In this document: positions 33,277 through 42,614 of the stretch, piece by piece | Layout: every line of letters starts with the position of its first letter | Numbering within the stretch: the stretch's first letter is position 1 | Assembly (NCBI GenBank): GCA_037968495.1 | Contig: JBBKVP010000024.1 | Span: forward strand, 1 to 44,954 | DNA: 44,954 nt | Direction of reading: 5' to 3' | DNA from: Aestuarierythrobacter sp037968495 | Lineage (GTDB): Bacteria; Pseudomonadota; Alphaproteobacteria; Sphingomonadales; Sphingomonadaceae | Made by a program: the position numbers and the translations under genes | The notes under the pieces: model-generated | Databases searched by the model: none | Seen by the model: only the letters and a program-made list of their open reading frames with translations | Told to the model about the DNA's origin: nothing

Positions 33277-34293
33277 ATGACCCCCGCCCCCCTAGCCGCC
33301 ACGCTGGCGGTTTCTTTGGGCGATCCAGCGGGGATTGGGCCTGAACTGCTGTGCCGCGCATGGCTTGCGCGCGATGACGAACGGCTGATGCCTTTCTTCG
33401 TTGTTGGTGGTGCTGGAGTTCTGGCTGCTGCTGCCAAGGCCTGCGGGCTTAAGGTTTCGATGAGACCGATTACCGACCCTGCCGATGCTGCCGCGGCATT
33501 TGCTGGTGGTTTGCCGATATTGGGCGCTCTCGATGCTGACTATCAGCCGGGCAAGCCCAGCGCAGCCGGAGCAAAACTCGCTCTCCATTCGCTGCAGCGG
33601 GCGACTGACCTTGCTGTTTCGGGCGGCGCGTCCGGCGTTGTTACTGCTCCAATCAGCAAGGCCCGCCTTGTCGAGGTCGGTTTCGCACATCCGGGCCAGA
33701 CCGAATTCATGGCCGCGGCTTGCGATTTGCCAGTCCAAGACGCTGTAATGATGCTCGCAGGACCGCAACTGCGCACGGTGCCGATTACCGTTCATTGCGC
33801 TTTGGGCGATGTCTCTCGGCAGCTGACTGCGGAACTGATCGAACAGCGCACGCGGATAGTGGCCGACGCTCTGAAACAAGATTTTGGCATTGAAAGCCCG
33901 CGTATCGCTATTGCCGCGCTAAATCCCCATGCGGGCGAAGAAGGCGCATTCGGCGACGATGAAACCACCACCATCGGGCCAGCGATTGACGCCTTGCGCG
34001 CTGCTGGCATCGAGGTAACCGGCCCCCATCCTGCCGATGCGCTGTTCGCGCCGCGTGCCCGCGCTGGCTATGATGTAGCAATGTGCATGTATCACGATCA
34101 GGCTTTGATCCCGCTCAAGGCACTCGATTTCGACGCCGGAGTGAACGTGACGCTCGGCCTACCCATCGTGCGCACCTCACCCGATCATGGCACTGCCTTC
34201 GACATTGCCGGAAAGGGTATTGCCGATGCGGGAGCGACCATCGCGGCCATCAAGATGGCTGGCGAAATTGCGGCCAGGCGCGCGGCGCAGTGA
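33277..34293 (+). CDS. pdxA: 4-hydroxythreonine-4-phosphate dehydrogenase
   Basis: 338 residues. Oxidises 4-phosphohydroxy-L-threonine for pyridoxal phosphate synthesis. Family blocks: LAVSLGDPAGIGPELLCRAW, the metal-binding TVHCALGD and LNPHAGEEGAFGDDE, and MYHDQALIPLKAL. The stop overlaps the rsmA start (GTGA). The surA-pdxA-rsmA order is the one widely kept in Gram-negative bacteria. Confidence 0.96.
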   Translation: MTPAPLAATLAVSLGDPAGIGPELLCRAWLARDDERLMPFFVVGGAGVLAAAAKACGLKVSMRPITDPADAAAAFAGGLPILGALDADYQPGKPSAAGAKLALHSLQRATDLAVSGGASGVVTAPISKARLVEVGFAHPGQTEFMAAACDLPVQDAVMMLAGPQLRTVPITVHCALGDVSRQLTAELIEQRTRIVADALKQDFGIESPRIAIAALNPHAGEEGAFGDDETTTIGPAIDALRAAGIEVTGPHPADALFAPRARAGYDVAMCMYHDQALIPLKALDFDAGVNVTLGLPIVRTSPDHGTAFDIAGKGIADAGATIAAIKMAGEIAARRAAQ

Positions 34294-35105
34294 CCCTCCC
34301 TCCGTTACGCGAAGTTATCGCACGACACGATCTAAAAGCCACGAAAGCGCTCGGTCAGAACTTCCTGTTCGACGAGCAACTGCTGGACCGCATTGCCGCC
34401 ATTCCCGGCAATTTGCAGGACCACGCGGTTCTGGAAATCGGCCCCGGCCCCGGCGGCCTAACCCGCGCGCTCCTCCGCGCCGGTGCCCGCGTCACGGCAA
34501 TCGAGCGCGACCCGCGCTGCCTGCCTGCGCTCGCCGAAGTGGCAGATGCCTTCCCCGGCATGCTGACAGTGATCGAAGGCGATGCGCTGAAGATCGACCA
34601 TGCGAGCCTGTTTGATGAACCCTATGCCATCGTCGCCAACCTGCCCTACAATATCGGCACGGCGCTATTCACCGGCTGGCTCGGCGGAGAAAAATGGCCA
34701 CCCAAATGGACATCGCTCACGCTGATGTTCCAGCATGAAGTCGCCCAGCGCATCGTCGGGTCGGCCTATGGCGATGCCTATGGCCGGCTCGCGATCCTCG
34801 CCCAGTGGCGCAGCAAGGCCAAACTGGCGATGAAGGTCCACCGCAGTGCCTTCACCCCGCCGCCAAAGGTGCAAAGCGCGGTCGTGCATATCGAACCGAC
34901 CGCCATGCCAGCGGGTGTGTCCGCCAAGATCGTAGAACGGGTAACCGCCGCTGCATTCGGCCAACGCCGCAAGATGCTGCGTCAGAGTTTGAAGGGCTTG
35001 CCCGGGGCAATTGATGCACTTGAGGTACTCGGGATTGAGCAGACTAGGCGGGCGGAAACGCTGACGATTGATGAGTTTGTGAACATCGCGAAGAAGCTTA
35101 GCTAA
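34290..35105 (+). CDS. rsmA: 16S rRNA (adenine(1518)-N6/adenine(1519)-N6)-dimethyltransferase
   Basis: 271 residues, KsgA/RsmA. It dimethylates two adenines in helix 45 of 16S rRNA, late in 30S assembly. SAM-binding ALGQNFLFD and EIGPGPGGLTRALL, and the catalytic NLPYNIGTAL, are intact. The start is GTG at 34290, overlapping the pdxA stop; the frame open further upstream is an alternate reading of pdxA and not protein-like. It is the last gene of the lptD run. Confidence 0.96.
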   Translation: MTLPPLREVIARHDLKATKALGQNFLFDEQLLDRIAAIPGNLQDHAVLEIGPGPGGLTRALLRAGARVTAIERDPRCLPALAEVADAFPGMLTVIEGDALKIDHASLFDEPYAIVANLPYNIGTALFTGWLGGEKWPPKWTSLTLMFQHEVAQRIVGSAYGDAYGRLAILAQWRSKAKLAMKVHRSAFTPPPKVQSAVVHIEPTAMPAGVSAKIVERVTAAAFGQRRKMLRQSLKGLPGAIDALEVLGIEQTRRAETLTIDEFVNIAKKLS

Positions 35106-35181
35106 ACTCTGCCATTTTCTCCGTTCTCAGATTCTAGCTATGAATTCCGGGCACTACTTGCGTGGATTGCATTCCGTAGCC

Positions 35182-35583
35182 CTAGACAGTTGTCTTTCCC
35201 GCTTTGAGAAATACGAAGCCAAAGAACAACATAAACATGAGATCATTGGCGCCGTAGATTGTATAGAAAATACCTGCGAGAACGTCCTTGTCGTAAACGG
35301 CGCTCAGCGACTGATTTGTTATAAATGCCAGCCAAGCAATCACATATGCTAGCTTCTCGATAACAAACACGCCTACGAGCCACTTGGCATGAGTGTATGT
35401 TTTACTGACCGCTATGTAGGCCAGTCCCCACAAGATGATCGCAAGCAGGCCGAAATAGCCCATCACATCAGGTTGAGTTGTCAGCATGGTCTGATTGGTA
35501 AAAAACTTGGAGCATAGCAGTACGCCTAAGATATTGCTTAGGCCGGCAAGGATGAATCCTTTTTGGATTACAGTGTCGGTCAT
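35182..35583 (-). CDS. Hypothetical four-helix membrane protein (orphan)
   Basis: 133 residues with about four hydrophobic helices (about 8-26, 42-62, 68-90 and 108-128). It looks clearly AT-richer than the core genes around it. The only upstream ribosome-site candidate is weak (GCGAG). No motif or family recognised. It lies between the end of rsmA and the end of glcB, so it could be a late acquisition. The coding call rests on a clean, hydrophobic, start-to-stop frame. Confidence 0.6.
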   Translation of the reverse strand: MTDTVIQKGFILAGLSNILGVLLCSKFFTNQTMLTTQPDVMGYFGLLAIILWGLAYIAVSKTYTHAKWLVGVFVIEKLAYVIAWLAFITNQSLSAVYDKDVLAGIFYTIYGANDLMFMLFFGFVFLKAGKTTV

Positions 35584-35652
35584 TGTTGGCTCGCTTCAAG
35601 TAATCGGAAAGCAGCAAAAGTACTGCGGGACACGTCTATGATCGGCTACGCA

Positions 35653-37752
35653 TTAACCCGCTTTAGCAACCTGCCGCCATTGGTGCAGCAAGGGCTCCGT
35701 ATAGCCGCTTGGCTGTTCCACACCCTTGAACACCAGATCACAAGCCGCCTTGAAGGCGATGCTGTTATCGAAATCCGCTGACATCGCTTTGTAGGTCGTA
35801 TCGCCTGCATTCTGCGCGTCGACTTTGGCGGCCATGCGGTGGAGCGCGTCCATAACCTGATCCTTTGTACAGACACCGTGGAGCAGCCAATTGGCCATGT
35901 GCTGGCTGGAGATGCGTAGTGTCGCGCGGTCTTCCATCAGACCGACATCGTGAATGTCGGGAACCTTGGAACAGCCGACACCATGTTCGGTCCAGCGCAC
36001 GACGTAGCCCAGCAGGCCTTGTGCGTTGTTGTCGAGTTCCTCGGCGATCTCCGCCTCGCTCCAGTTTATCCCATCGGCGAGCGGGATGCTGAGCAACGGT
36101 TCGAGGCCCGGCACGTCGCCCAAGTTTTTCTGGATTTCGAACACATCGGCCTGATGATAATGCAGCGCGTGCAGCGTTGCGGCAGTCGGCGAAGGCACCC
36201 ATGCGGTGTTTGCGCCTGCCTTCAGATGCCCGATTTTCTCGACCATCATCGCCTTCATCAAATCGGGCGCAGGCCACATGCCTTTGCCGATTTGCGCGCG
36301 GCCCGATAGTCCATGCTTCAGGCCGATACCGACATTGCGCTTCTCATAGGCGGTCAGCCAGTCGAGCGTTTTCATCGCGCCCTTGCGGACCATTGGCCCC
36401 GCCTGCATCGAAGTGTGGATTTCATCGCCCGTGCGGTCAAGGAAGCCGGTGTTGATGAACACGATCCGGTCGCGGACCGCATGGATACAAGCACCTAAGT
36501 TGGCACTGGTGCGGCGTTCCTCATCCATCACGCCGACCTTCATCGTATTGCGCGGCAGGCCCATCAGATCTTCGACAGCATCGAACAAATCATTGGTGAA
36601 GGTGCATTCTTCCGGACCGTGCATCTTGGGCTTCACGATGTAGATGCTTTTTTCGCGCGAGTTACCATATTTGCCGAGGCCGGTGACATCGTGGGCACCG
36701 ATTGCGCCGGAAATGACGGCGTCCATGATGCCCTCAGGGATTTCGCCGCCGCCCGGCAGAGTAATTGCCGGATTGGTCATCAAATGACCGACATTGCGGA
36801 CGAACATCATGCTGCGGCCTGAGAGGCTGTGCGCTGTGCCGGATACGTCGGTGTAGGCTTTGTCGCCCGCCAGCTCGCGGGTCATGGTCTTGCCGCCCTT
36901 TTCGAAGCTCTCCGACAGATCGCCGCGAATTACGCCTAGCCAATTGCTGTAAGCGAGCAGCTTGTCCTCGGCATCGACCGCCGCGACCGAATCTTCCATG
37001 TCGGCAATCGTCGTCAGCGCGGATTCGAGATTGATGTCCGCGATGCCTGCCTTGTCGGTTTTGCCAACGGGGCTGTCTGCGTCGAAAACGACTTCGATGT
37101 GCAGGCCGTTATGTTTGAATAGCAGGCCCTTTTCGGTCTTGCCGACATATTGGCTTTCATCGGCCAGCTTGCCATCATGGTCGCCCTCGATATCGGCCCA
37201 GCTCTGGTCCACCAGCGGCAGTGCTTCGTCGAGGAACTTGCGCCCTCGCGCAATCACCGCATCACCGCGCGCACGGTCATAACCGCCGGGCTTTGTAGGC
37301 GGGGCATCGAGCGCGTCTGTGCCGTAGAATGCGTCATATAGGCTGCCCCAGCGCGCATTGGCGGCATTGAGCAGGAAGCGAGCGTTAAGCACCGGTACAA
37401 CCAATTGCGGCCCAGCCATCGTGGCAATCTCGGGATCGGCATTCTGCGTGCCGATGGTGAAGTCACCCGGCTCAGGGACCAAGTAACCGATTTCGCGCAG
37501 GAAAGCCTGATAGGCCGCGGCATCATGCGGCTGACCGCGGCGCTCGATATGCCACACGTCGATCTTCGCCTGAAGGTCTTCGCGCTTCTGCAGCAGGGCA
37601 GCATTACGCGGCGCAAAATCGGCGAGCAGCTTTGCAAAACCGGTCCAGAACTCACCGGCATCACGGCCCAGCGGTGCAAGAACTTTGTCATCCACGAAAA
37701 GCGACAGCGCCTCGTCAACCTGCAGGCCGGCGCGTTCAATCATATTGCTCAT
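35653..37752 (-). CDS. glcB: Malate synthase G
   Basis: 699 residues, near the usual length of about 720. It condenses glyoxylate and acetyl-CoA to malate, the second step of the glyoxylate shunt and of glycolate use. Family blocks: GSLYDAFYGTDAL, ARGRKFLDEALPL, VGHLMTNPAI, KMHGPEECTFTN (active-site metal region) and MDEERRTSANL. The ATG at 37752 has GAGGA four bases upstream. It is divergent from the M20-astAB operon across about 160 bp. No glycolate oxidase or isocitrate lyase is nearby. Confidence 0.96.
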   Translation of the reverse strand: MSNMIERAGLQVDEALSLFVDDKVLAPLGRDAGEFWTGFAKLLADFAPRNAALLQKREDLQAKIDVWHIERRGQPHDAAAYQAFLREIGYLVPEPGDFTIGTQNADPEIATMAGPQLVVPVLNARFLLNAANARWGSLYDAFYGTDALDAPPTKPGGYDRARGDAVIARGRKFLDEALPLVDQSWADIEGDHDGKLADESQYVGKTEKGLLFKHNGLHIEVVFDADSPVGKTDKAGIADINLESALTTIADMEDSVAAVDAEDKLLAYSNWLGVIRGDLSESFEKGGKTMTRELAGDKAYTDVSGTAHSLSGRSMMFVRNVGHLMTNPAITLPGGGEIPEGIMDAVISGAIGAHDVTGLGKYGNSREKSIYIVKPKMHGPEECTFTNDLFDAVEDLMGLPRNTMKVGVMDEERRTSANLGACIHAVRDRIVFINTGFLDRTGDEIHTSMQAGPMVRKGAMKTLDWLTAYEKRNVGIGLKHGLSGRAQIGKGMWPAPDLMKAMMVEKIGHLKAGANTAWVPSPTAATLHALHYHQADVFEIQKNLGDVPGLEPLLSIPLADGINWSEAEIAEELDNNAQGLLGYVVRWTEHGVGCSKVPDIHDVGLMEDRATLRISSQHMANWLLHGVCTKDQVMDALHRMAAKVDAQNAGDTTYKAMSADFDNSIAFKAACDLVFKGVEQPSGYTEPLLHQWRQVAKAG

Positions 37753-37915
37753 TAAGTCCTCACAAAGATACGAGTTCGCGGCATAGACCGCAAAGCGATT
37801 TAGGCAAATTGTATCCCGGGGAGGAAGTGTCCCTATGCCCCGCCCTTCCGGCTTTTGCAATGGAGTTAGCGGCGGGGTTGGCTGGACCGGTTAGCGCGGC
37901 TAAGCCCCGTTGCAT

Positions 37916-39127
37916 ATGAAACAACCTACCAATCAAGAACGCGGCCAAATAGACGCCATCGACCAAGAGGCAATGCTGGTCGATGTTTCGGACTGGGCGA
38001 AGGTCAATACAGGCACTGCCAATCTGGCTGGACTTAAGTTAATGGCAGGCCAGCTAAGCGATGCGTTTGCGGCCCTCCCCGGCGATGTCGAACTGATCGA
38101 TCCGGCACCTGTCACCGCAATTGCGCCTGATGGCCGAGAAGTCGAGCGTGACCACGGCAAACATATGGTCTTGCGTGTACGCCCTAAGGCGCCGCGCCGT
38201 TTTCTGCTGACCGGCCATATGGACACCGTTTTTCCCGCCGATCATGCGTTTCAAGACCTGACCTGGCTCGATGATGACACGCTGAATGGCCCCGGGACTG
38301 CCGATATGAAGGGCGGCCTAGCGATCATTTTGCATACTTTGCAGGCATTCGAGCGCGGCGAACATGCGGCAGGCGTAGGCTATGACGTGCTGATTAATTC
38401 GGACGAGGAAACAGGCTCACTGGCTTCGTCTGCGCTGATCGAGGGGCTCGCGCGCGGCAAAGCAGCGGCGCTGACATACGAACCATCTGCTCTGCCAGAC
38501 GGCACGCTGGCCCATGCACGCGGCGGGAGCGGCAATTACTCGCTCACGATCACCGGCAAATCCGCCCATGCAGGGCGCAATCCGCTAGACGGACGCAACG
38601 CGATTGTCGCGGCGGCGGTTCTGGCTGTGGCGCTCAAGGACCTGCAAACCGGCGACATCAGCGTAAACCCGGCGCGGATTGATGGCGGCGCAGCGAACAA
38701 TGTCGTGCCCGACCATGCCGTTTTACGCTTCAATATCCGCCCGAAAAACCCCGCTGCTGCGGAGGCTTTCCAATCTGCAATGCAGGCGCTCATTGGCGAC
38801 GTGAAGCAGTCGCACGACGTTTCAATCAGCACCCATGGCGGCATCAGTCGCCCGGCAAAACCTGTGGACCGCAAAGCTCAAGCCCTGTTCGATCTCGTGC
38901 GCGATTGCGGCGCGATGCTTGGCCAGACTATCGGCTGGAAATCGACCGGCGGGGTGTGCGATGGCAACAATATCGCTAGCGTGGGCGTTCCTGTGGTCGA
39001 CACAATGGGCGTGCGCGGCGGATCAATCCATTCGCCGGACGAATTCATGATCGTCTCGTCACTTTCGGAACGGGCGGCCTTGTCCACCTTAGTCTTAAAT
39101 CGTCTCGCTTTGGGGAAAGCACTTTGA
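37916..39127 (+). CDS. M20 family metallohydrolase in an arginine catabolism operon
   Basis: 403 residues. Zinc-peptidase landmarks of the CPG2/ArgE group are present: His101 and Asp103 (TGHMDT), bridging Asp130 (GTADMKGG), general base Glu164 and ligand Glu165 (SDEETGS), and a late ligand in SIHSPDEF. A dimerisation domain sits between about 195 and 310. Its stop overlaps the astA start, so it is coupled to arginine succinylation. CPG2-like enzymes cleave amide bonds to glutamate, so it could release succinate from N-succinylglutamate in place of AstE; this is inference. The ATG at 37916 (with a TTG six bases earlier as alternative) lacks a strong ribosome site. Confidence 0.88.
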   Translation: MKQPTNQERGQIDAIDQEAMLVDVSDWAKVNTGTANLAGLKLMAGQLSDAFAALPGDVELIDPAPVTAIAPDGREVERDHGKHMVLRVRPKAPRRFLLTGHMDTVFPADHAFQDLTWLDDDTLNGPGTADMKGGLAIILHTLQAFERGEHAAGVGYDVLINSDEETGSLASSALIEGLARGKAAALTYEPSALPDGTLAHARGGSGNYSLTITGKSAHAGRNPLDGRNAIVAAAVLAVALKDLQTGDISVNPARIDGGAANNVVPDHAVLRFNIRPKNPAAAEAFQSAMQALIGDVKQSHDVSISTHGGISRPAKPVDRKAQALFDLVRDCGAMLGQTIGWKSTGGVCDGNNIASVGVPVVDTMGVRGGSIHSPDEFMIVSSLSERAALSTLVLNRLALGKAL

Positions 39128-40140
39128 GTTTCATCATCCGAGCCGCGAAGTCCGAAGATCTTCAACCGCTGTATGAAATGGCCAAGCTGACAGGCGGCGG
39201 ATTCACCAATCTGCCAGCCGACCGCAAGGCGCTGACGACCAAGCTGGAGCGCAGCGCAGCCGCTTTCGAGCGCGCCGGGGACGCCGAGTTGAGCGACGAT
39301 CAATTCGTCCTCATCCTCGAAAATACCGATACGGGCGAAGTGCGCGGCACTTGCCAATTGTTCACGCAGGTCGGCAAGCAATGGCCGTTTTACTCCTACC
39401 GCCACAACACGCTGACCCAGCACTCGAAGGAATTGGACCGAACCTTCAGCGCGCAGATGCTGCAGCTCACGACCGATCTTGAGGGCTCAAGCGAAGTCGG
39501 CGGGCTGTTCCTGCACCCTTCGGAACGTGCGGGCGGCCTCGGCTTGCTCCTCGCGCGCAGCCGTTACCTATTTATCGCCGCGCATCGCCAGCGCTTTGCT
39601 GACAAGATTTTGGCCGAGCTACGCGGAATTATCGACGAACGCGGCGGGTCACCCTTTTGGGACGGTGTTGCGGGCCGGTTTTTCGGAATGAGCTTTCAGG
39701 AAGCGGACTATTTCAACGCAGTAAACGGCAACCAGTTTATTGCCGATCTGATGCCCAAACATCCGATCTATATCGCCATGTTGCCAGAGGTCGCGCGCAC
39801 TGCAATCGGCATGCCGCACCCGTCGGGCCGCGCTGCCATGCGGATGCTTGAAAACGAAGGTTTTGCTTACGAAGGCTATGTCGACATATTCGACGGCGGT
39901 CCCAGCATGACGGCGCGTACCGACAGCGTGAAGAGCATCGCTGAGGCGGTCGAGGTCGAGATACAAAGTACCGAAAACGGCGACGGTGTTCGCTCGCTGG
40001 TAGCAACCGGCCAGCTAACGGATTTTAAATGTTGTTATGCCGATGTCAGCGCAGCCGAAGGCGGGATCGCGATAGATGCAAATGCGGCGGCTACACTTGG
40101 TGTCGCCGTGGGTGACACTGTGCGGAGCGTAGCGCGATGA
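39124..40140 (+). CDS. astA: Arginine N-succinyltransferase
   Basis: 338 residues, AstA/AruF type with a GNAT-like fold. It transfers succinyl from succinyl-CoA to L-arginine, the first step of the AST pathway. Family blocks: FIIRAAKSEDLQPLYEMAKLTGGGFTNLP near the start, GLFLHPSERAGGLGLLLARSRY (acyl-CoA binding), FWDGVAGRFFGMSFQEADY and HPSGRAAMRMLENEGF. The start is TTG at 39124, overlapping the M20 stop (TTGA). Its stop overlaps the astB start (ATGA), so all three genes are coupled. Confidence 0.96.
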   Translation: MSFIIRAAKSEDLQPLYEMAKLTGGGFTNLPADRKALTTKLERSAAAFERAGDAELSDDQFVLILENTDTGEVRGTCQLFTQVGKQWPFYSYRHNTLTQHSKELDRTFSAQMLQLTTDLEGSSEVGGLFLHPSERAGGLGLLLARSRYLFIAAHRQRFADKILAELRGIIDERGGSPFWDGVAGRFFGMSFQEADYFNAVNGNQFIADLMPKHPIYIAMLPEVARTAIGMPHPSGRAAMRMLENEGFAYEGYVDIFDGGPSMTARTDSVKSIAEAVEVEIQSTENGDGVRSLVATGQLTDFKCCYADVSAAEGGIAIDANAAATLGVAVGDTVRSVAR

Positions 40141-41387
40141 GCCTGCAGGAAATTAATTTCGATGGCGTCGTTGGTCCGAGCCATAATTATGCCGGCCTCA
40201 GCCTAGGCAATCTGGCTGCGACGAAGAGTGCTGGCGCAGTTTCCTATCCCCGAGCCGCCGCGTTGCAGGGTATCGAGAAGATGCGCGCCAATATGGCGCT
40301 TGGCTTGCCTCAAGGCTTCTTCCTACCCCTGCCCCGCCCGAACCTGAAGTTTGCCGCGGCGCTGGGCTGTGATGTCGATACCGATCCGCGCCTGACCGCT
40401 GCTGCCTGGTCGGCGAGTTCCATGTGGACTGCCAATGCGGCGACCGTATCGCCTGCGCCCGATACGGCTGATGGCAAGTGTCACCTCACCCCTGCCAATC
40501 TGGTCGCCATGCCGCACCGTTCGCATGAATGGCCCGACACGCTGCGGATGCTCGCCGTCGCGTTCGGCAATCAGGATCATTTCGTGATCCACACGCCTGT
40601 CTTGCCGACCTTCGGTGATGAAGGCGCGGCAAACCATATGCGGATGACCGAAGGTCACGGCGAGAAGGGGCTGGAGATCTACGTCTATGGCCGCAGCGGC
40701 GGAGCATTCCCCGCCCGCCAGCACGAGCAAGCCAGCCGCGCGGTTGCCCGCCTCCACCAGCTTGACGCCGAAAATATCCTGTTTGTCGAACAAAACCCCG
40801 ATGCGATTGCCGCTGGCGCGTTTCACAATGATGTTGTGGCCGTTGCGAATGAAAAGGTGCTCTTCACCCATGAACTCGCCTTTGCCGACCGCCAGGGTAC
40901 TTATGACGCGATCCGCGCGAAGATCCCCTCCGCTGAAATTGTCGAGGTGCCTGCCAGCGCAGTATCGCTGGAGGAAGCGATCAAGTCCTACATCTTCAAC
41001 GCCCAGCTGATCACTCTGCCCGATGGCATTATGGCGCTCGTCATTCCGACAGAGGCCTGGGAAATGCCCTCCGTCCGCAAATGGCTCGATGAGATGCTCA
41101 GCGGGAACGGCCCTATCCGCAAGGTCATCCCGGTCGACGTACGCCAGAGCATGGCCAATGGCGGCGGCCCGGCATGTCTGCGCCTGCGCGTCGTCGCCGA
41201 TCCAGCCACCGTGGATCAGCGGTTCATGCTTGATAATGCGAAGGCCGACGCAATGGCAATTGCGATCAAGAATCTGTGGCCCGAACAGATCGACCCAGCC
41301 GATCTGACTTCCCGCAAGCTGGCTGAAGAAGTTGTAGCAGCACGGAACAACTTGCTTCAAATGCTGGAACTGCCCGAACTAATCTGA
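40137..41387 (+). CDS. astB: N-succinylarginine dihydrolase
   Basis: 416 residues. It hydrolyses N-succinylarginine to N-succinylornithine, CO2 and ammonia, the second AST step. It has the pentein fold with a likely triad Glu162 (FGDEGAANH), His230 (GAFHNDVV) and Cys347 (NGGGPACLRL). The opening NFDGVVGPSHNYAGLS is the family signature. It overlaps astA by four bases. astC, astD and astE do not follow in this window. Confidence 0.96.
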   Translation: MSLQEINFDGVVGPSHNYAGLSLGNLAATKSAGAVSYPRAAALQGIEKMRANMALGLPQGFFLPLPRPNLKFAAALGCDVDTDPRLTAAAWSASSMWTANAATVSPAPDTADGKCHLTPANLVAMPHRSHEWPDTLRMLAVAFGNQDHFVIHTPVLPTFGDEGAANHMRMTEGHGEKGLEIYVYGRSGGAFPARQHEQASRAVARLHQLDAENILFVEQNPDAIAAGAFHNDVVAVANEKVLFTHELAFADRQGTYDAIRAKIPSAEIVEVPASAVSLEEAIKSYIFNAQLITLPDGIMALVIPTEAWEMPSVRKWLDEMLSGNGPIRKVIPVDVRQSMANGGGPACLRLRVVADPATVDQRFMLDNAKADAMAIAIKNLWPEQIDPADLTSRKLAEEVVAARNNLLQMLELPELI

Positions 41388-41525
41388 TCAAAAACCATCT
41401 GAAGCGCTGGATATCGCAGCATGTCGGTCCCGCTTACAGGTGGGCCTTGCGTTAACCAGCGTCTCTCGCATAAAACCGTGCTTGGCACGGTGCTTGCGTT
41501 TAGAAGTGTTAACGAAAGGGTTCGA

Positions 41526-41780
41526 ATGTTTTCTAAGATTGGCCGATTATTCGTCATCAAGACGAAGTGGGAGGCCTATCTCATCATCTATGCCCTCGCC
41601 CTGGGTGCAACCGCACGCGGATCCGAATATCTCACGCAATATCCCGGCTTTGGCGGAAAGCTGCTGTTCCTCGCCTGCACGGGCGCTGTGTTTTTGGCAG
41701 GTGCGAAGATTTTGGACTGTATCAGGTTCGAACAGGCAAAGCGTGAAGCCGAGCTTGTAGAGGCCAATCTCTCAGCTTAG
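41526..41780 (+). CDS. Small hypothetical membrane protein
   Basis: 84 residues with two hydrophobic stretches (about 17-31 and 43-62) and a charged C-terminus (FEQAKREAELVEAN). The ATG at 41526 has AAAGGG five bases upstream. Not recognised as a named family, though the clean ribosome site and compact frame make it likely real. It converges with the CPBP protease gene, with 7 bp between stops. Confidence 0.65.
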   Translation: MFSKIGRLFVIKTKWEAYLIIYALALGATARGSEYLTQYPGFGGKLLFLACTGAVFLAGAKILDCIRFEQAKREAELVEANLSA

Positions 41781-41787
41781 TTCGCGA

Positions 41788-42465
41788 CTATCCGAGAAAC
41801 CGCTGGGTCTGCGATATTGAATTCGCAATCCCGTGGACAAAGATGAGCGGAAGTAAGTTATGCCTTCCGACTTTCAGGTAGATCAGCCCGAAAACCAGTC
41901 CGATTCCCCCCGTCACAAATGCACCATGCATTCCCTGATAATAATAATGTCTGTATCCAAAAAAGGCTGCCGCTAAAATCACTGCGATCAGACTGGCGGC
42001 TTTCGTGCTGCCTAGCGCGTCGCTGGATTTGGTGATGATGAATGCGCGAAAAAGCAGTTCTTCGAAAAACGAGCCGTGCGTCCACACCAATGCCATTATA
42101 AGCAGATAGGCGCCGAGGTTTCCTTTGATGAAATCAAATCTTCCGCTAGCCCCAACGTCCTCAAAAAACATACCTGCAAGCGGATTGAGGACTGCCACAG
42201 TCACCAAGAACGCCGCAAAAATTAGGACAGTCAAACCGAACGTTCGCAACCAGCTGTCAGGTCTCCGAAGCCCCAAATCGGCCCAAGAGGAATTGCGCCG
42301 ATACAGCAGCGTCGTTGCCACGGCCATCACACTGAAAGTCGATACAGGTCCCGCGAACGCGACGGAAAACGGCAGCACACTTTGCTTCACGATCACCAGC
42401 ACCGCCACGACGAGCAATAAATCAATCAGCGCCGATTTTCGATTTTTATCTTCACTAACTATCAT
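41788..42465 (-). CDS. CPBP family intramembrane metalloprotease
   Basis: 225 residues with about seven membrane segments. The CPBP/Abi motifs are present: EExxxR in FFEELLFRAF, the second motif region around FFGYRHYY (His present), and HGIANS near the C-terminus. Members cleave membrane peptides or prenylated-type substrates. The start is the ATG at 42465 with a strong GGGAGGG five bases upstream; a TTG at 42489 is not needed. It ends 7 bp from the neighbouring small gene and lies downstream of ssrA on the same strand. Confidence 0.85.
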   Translation of the reverse strand: MIVSEDKNRKSALIDLLLVVAVLVIVKQSVLPFSVAFAGPVSTFSVMAVATTLLYRRNSSWADLGLRRPDSWLRTFGLTVLIFAAFLVTVAVLNPLAGMFFEDVGASGRFDFIKGNLGAYLLIMALVWTHGSFFEELLFRAFIITKSSDALGSTKAASLIAVILAAAFFGYRHYYYQGMHGAFVTGGIGLVFGLIYLKVGRHNLLPLIFVHGIANSISQTQRFLG

Positions 42466-42614
42466 AAACTGCCCTCCCTGATCTTTCAATCCAGATGCAG
42501 TGCACCGAGCTGACTGACAACGCCGTCGCCCGTTATGTTAGACGAAGGGCACTTCCCGCTCCATCACGGCACCGTTGACATCGATCAGCTTCGACCAAGG
42601 TCGATTACTATAGT

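Noticed and set aside
40323..41360. Long minus-strand open frame (345 codons) antisense to astB
   Set aside because: Shadow of astB; no protein-like features.
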